Below are positions 61,273 through 64,000 of a stretch of DNA of 64,000 nucleotides, in pieces. The DNA is from Chroicocephalus ridibundus (Eukaryota > Chordata > Aves > Charadriiformes > Laridae). The DNA lies in contig NC_086286.1 in NCBI RefSeq assembly GCF_963924245.1, positions 43,923,546 to 43,987,545 of the forward strand. The letters run 5' to 3'. A program made the translations under genes and the position numbers. Under the pieces are notes generated by a model, which was not told the DNA's origin, did not search any database, and worked only from the letters and a program-made list of their open reading frames with translations. Numbering within the stretch: position 1 is the first letter of the stretch; every line of letters starts with the position of its first letter.

Positions 61273-61802
61273 TGTCCTGGCTTTAGCTAGGATAGAGTTA
61301 ATTTTCTTTCTAGTAGCTGCTGTGTTTTGTGTTTGTGTGAGAATGATGCTGATAATGCATATTGTTTTAGTTTTTGACAGGTGATGTTTACATTAGTCAG
61401 GGACTTCTTCAGCATCCCATAAAAGCTGAGAGGGAGACAGAACAATCTGGCCAAGGAATATTCCATACCATAGACATCATGCTCAGTATATAAATGGGGG
61501 TTGGCCAGGGAATCAGCATCCACGATCACTGCTTGGGCCAGACTGGGTAACCAATCATCAGGTGGTGAGAGCGACTTGTGTTGTATTACTTTATTTTGTG
61601 TATTCTTTTACCATTATTATTATTATTGTTGATTTTTTTCTTTTTTTTGTTATTATTTAATTAAACTGTCTTTATCTCAACCCATGAGTTTTGTTTCCTT
61701 TCCCCTCCATTTCTCCTTCTTCTCCTTACCCTGCTGGGGGAGGGGAGTGAGCAAGCAAGTGGCTGCCTGGTCCTAGTTGCTCACTGGAGTTAAACCACAA
61801 CA
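61273..61802 (+). mobile_element. Solo ERV LTR (ERVL-like) with 5-bp target-site duplication
   Basis: A 530-bp solitary LTR that begins TGTCCTGGC and ends CCACAACA, the expected TG...CA termini. It is flanked on both sides by TATCC (61268-61272 and 61803-61807), a perfect target-site duplication. Inside are a TATA box (TATATAAA, 61487-61494), an (ATT)n stretch (61613-61627) and an ATTAAA polyadenylation signal (61660-61665) followed by the CTGTCTTTATCTCAACCC segment typical of a group of avian ERVL LTRs. No gag, pol or env sequence adjoins it, so the provirus has collapsed by LTR recombination. It has the same sense as OPN3. The family name is from memory of avian repeats. Confidence 0.9.
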
Positions 61803-61807
61803 TATCC
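61803..61807. repeat. Target-site duplication, right copy (TATCC)
   Basis: Five bases identical to 61268-61272 directly after the terminal CA of the LTR. Confidence 0.85.
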
Positions 61808-63354
61808 CTAATTGTTTTTAAATATAGGTTATGCCAAGAAGGCTTAATGACCATAGAAAAAAAGCAGAAAATCTTTAATGCCCAGCATAGATATCCCATC
61901 AGATCCACCAAATGCATCCTATTTCAGAAGTACATTTCATTGAGATGAATGTAATAGGTTTATCCAAACCACAAATGACCAGTGCTTTTGATTGCTTTGT
62001 ACACAATCCTGCACTTAAGCCCCTTAACTGATTATCTGACTGTTCCCTCCATCCTTCCTGACATAAGCATTTAGTGTTAATATTGGGCAAAGATACATAA
62101 CTGTGAACTGGCCATAAAGAGCGGTGTGTTAGGATGCAGGATAAACTTTATGATAAAACAATGTTCTAAAAGAAGAAATCACTAACAGTGGAAAGACAAT
62201 TGAAAGATGTTAAAGGGAAGCCTAATATAGAAAAGGAAGATCTTTAGAATTAAATAATTCTGAAAGCTTTGGGTTAAAATCCAAAGTGAATAACGGATGA
62301 AGCCCTATGTACAGAGGCTCCATTAATTTTTAATATTAATTTTGTTTGAATGAAGACTTCAGGGTTCACTCAAACTCTGCAATGAACCGTAATAAACTTC
62401 ACTCAGCTTTCTCTATTGCTTCATTGACATTCACTGGGAAAAATATGGACAACAGGCAAATATGCACTACATCTAACAAAACTATGACACAAAGTTGATT
62501 TTTTTTTTTATATATTTGGTTCAAGCGTTAACTGTTTGTCAGAAGCACTTCTATGCTTCTGCTAGTTATCTTGCAGAACAAAAGACATCCATCTAGAAGA
62601 TTAGCTTTTATAGAAATTATTTTGATATAACAGCTTTGGCTTCAGGGGCAAACTGATAAGCATGTATATTGCAATGTTATTTGATAGTTATTATTGATTT
62701 AGAAACTATTTTCTTTAAAAATTGAAAGTCTGATTGAAAACTGACTTCCAGACCTCTGCAAATAAGTCTGCTAAGGGCAGGAATTTCAGAAGCAGACCCT
62801 TTAAGAAAGGGGCCCTTAAATCCATTTGTGGGTGACTTAAAAATGAATGACTTCTTACTGAACCCTTTGAACTATGCATCTAGGTAGGTCTTCTGAAAAG
62901 CTCTGCTTTACTTCATGAAAGCTATGACTTTATTTGTAGATTGAACAGTTACTCTGTAGCTGCTCTTTAGGTGCCATATTTGTTGTCTATCTTGTTATTG
63001 GCATGAATAGGTTAATAGGGCAGATTTAATAGAATCCTAGATTACCATAGGGGAAAAAAGTAACTAACTTAAAATAATTTCAAAAGAAAATGCAACTCTT
63101 TCATTTCTTAATCATAACCAAGAGGTGTAAAGTTCCAGCAGTACTCTCTGGGATGTTGAATATATCACAAGTGCTGCTTGAAACCATCCCTTGACACCAG
63201 AGCTAATGTCCAATTGAATTAATTTCACCTACTAAAATGTATAAATTCTCCCTTAATGATAATTTTTCTCATTTGAGAAGAAAATTTCCATCCTTGGGAT
63301 CAGTGCAGCAGGGGTACAGGTAATTACCCAGATAAGATACAAGTAACTCATCAC

Positions 63355-63373
63355 TTTTTTTTTTTTTTTTTTT
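63355..63373. repeat. Poly(T) tract
   Basis: Nineteen consecutive T in OPN3 intron 1. No adjacent element recognised. Confidence 0.85.
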
Positions 63374-64000
63374 GTCTTGTGTAGAAATTTGGTTGGAACT
63401 TGTCAGTGCTATTAGCATATGGAAAAAAACCTGCAAAACGCATGTTGCACACTGTCTGTGGCAAGTTGAGTTTGAACAGGTTTTTTCAAGAGTTTTGCTA
63501 CTGTAAGTGTCATTAGTTTGTATTGTTACATGTGGAGATGGCAGGCATATTCCAGCTCTCACTACTTAGAGTTGTATGAGACCCTTGGGCATTTTCTGCT
63601 TTATGGCTTTGCAGCTTCATAATGGAATTTGTTGCCACAAAGTGCACACACAGAATAGCTGAAATTCCCAACAGTTGGGAAACTCAAATAAGGCTTCCAG
63701 TCATTGCTGCAGATCTTCCACAGACATGAATGTCAGTTCATAATTTAATGGTCTATCCATGAGACTATTCTAGTTACAGGAGCTAATCTGTGCTGCTTCT
63801 GTCTCAAAGTTTTGGGTTTTTTTTAGAAATATCAAATGTGCTTTGGTTGCATATTGGTGCAGAATAGAAAAGATGCATAACGGGGGGGAAAATTCAAATT
63901 GTTTTCTGTTCTAGGCTTGCCCTTGCCTGTACTGAAGTCCTCCCCCTCACCCCCAGTGCAAAACTGGACCTTATCATCCACTGACTTTTGGTGTAACATA

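Larger units (their letters stand above)
55632..64000 (+). other. OPN3 intron 1 (5' part, runs off the right edge)
   Basis: The intron starts GTGGGT after exon 1. The OPN3 exon 2 motifs (TM3 T-L-T-V-L-A-Y-E-R-Y) were not found, so the intron exceeds 8.3 kb. It contains the GC-rich 3' part of the CpG island, the solo LTR at 61273-61802 and poly(T) tracts at 58551-58574 and 63355-63373. The minus-strand ORFs at 55064-56143 are composition artefacts. Confidence 0.85.

Noticed and set aside
1..64000. tRNA, rRNA, CRISPR, bacterial operon or phage-like system
   Set aside because: Nothing of the kind was seen; splice sites, CR1 and LTR repeats and the CpG island all point to ordinary avian nuclear DNA.

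Overview
This is a piece of vertebrate nuclear chromosome, almost certainly from a bird. The signs are AT-rich intronic DNA with short exons and canonical GT/AG splice sites, several CR1 LINE fragments (the dominant avian retroposon, recognised by their A-rich 3' tails with ATTCTATG-type ends and by ORF2 remnants), a solo endogenous-retrovirus LTR of a type familiar from bird genomes, and a single CpG island. There are no operons, CRISPR arrays or phage genes. The ORFs that look long are mostly chance frames or CR1 debris; the real genes lie in exons too short to stand out as ORFs. 

Layout. Positions 1-45107 hold the 5' part of WDR64 on the minus strand. I reconstructed ten coding exons whose reading phases join without a break into 399 codons, from the start codon at 45105-45107 to an exon ending at 14783. 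The rest of the gene (more WD40 repeats and the C-terminus) should lie to the left of the window, because I found no further exon in 1-14782. Positions 45108-55279 lie between two divergent genes and contain old repeats and a CR1. A CpG-island promoter and the first coding exon of OPN3 (encephalopsin/panopsin, a non-visual opsin GPCR) follow on the plus strand at 55280-55631. The remaining 8.4 kb is OPN3 intron 1 and carries a same-sense solo LTR with a perfect 5-bp target-site duplication (61273-61802). 

The head-to-head OPN3/WDR64 arrangement matches the order known on human chromosome 1q43 (OPN3, CHML, WDR64, EXO1), which independently supports both identifications. The two genes are neighbours, not a pathway: OPN3 is a light-sensitive or constitutive GPCR, and WDR64 is a poorly characterised beta-propeller protein. 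I see no evidence of a previously undescribed biological system. The points most worth checking are a 10-codon WDR64 micro-exon, a WDR64 splice acceptor built from a (TTTA)n microsatellite, a possible alternative terminal exon of WDR64, a three-codon uORF just before the OPN3 start, two plus-strand exon-like segments with good splice sites, and the intact solo LTR.
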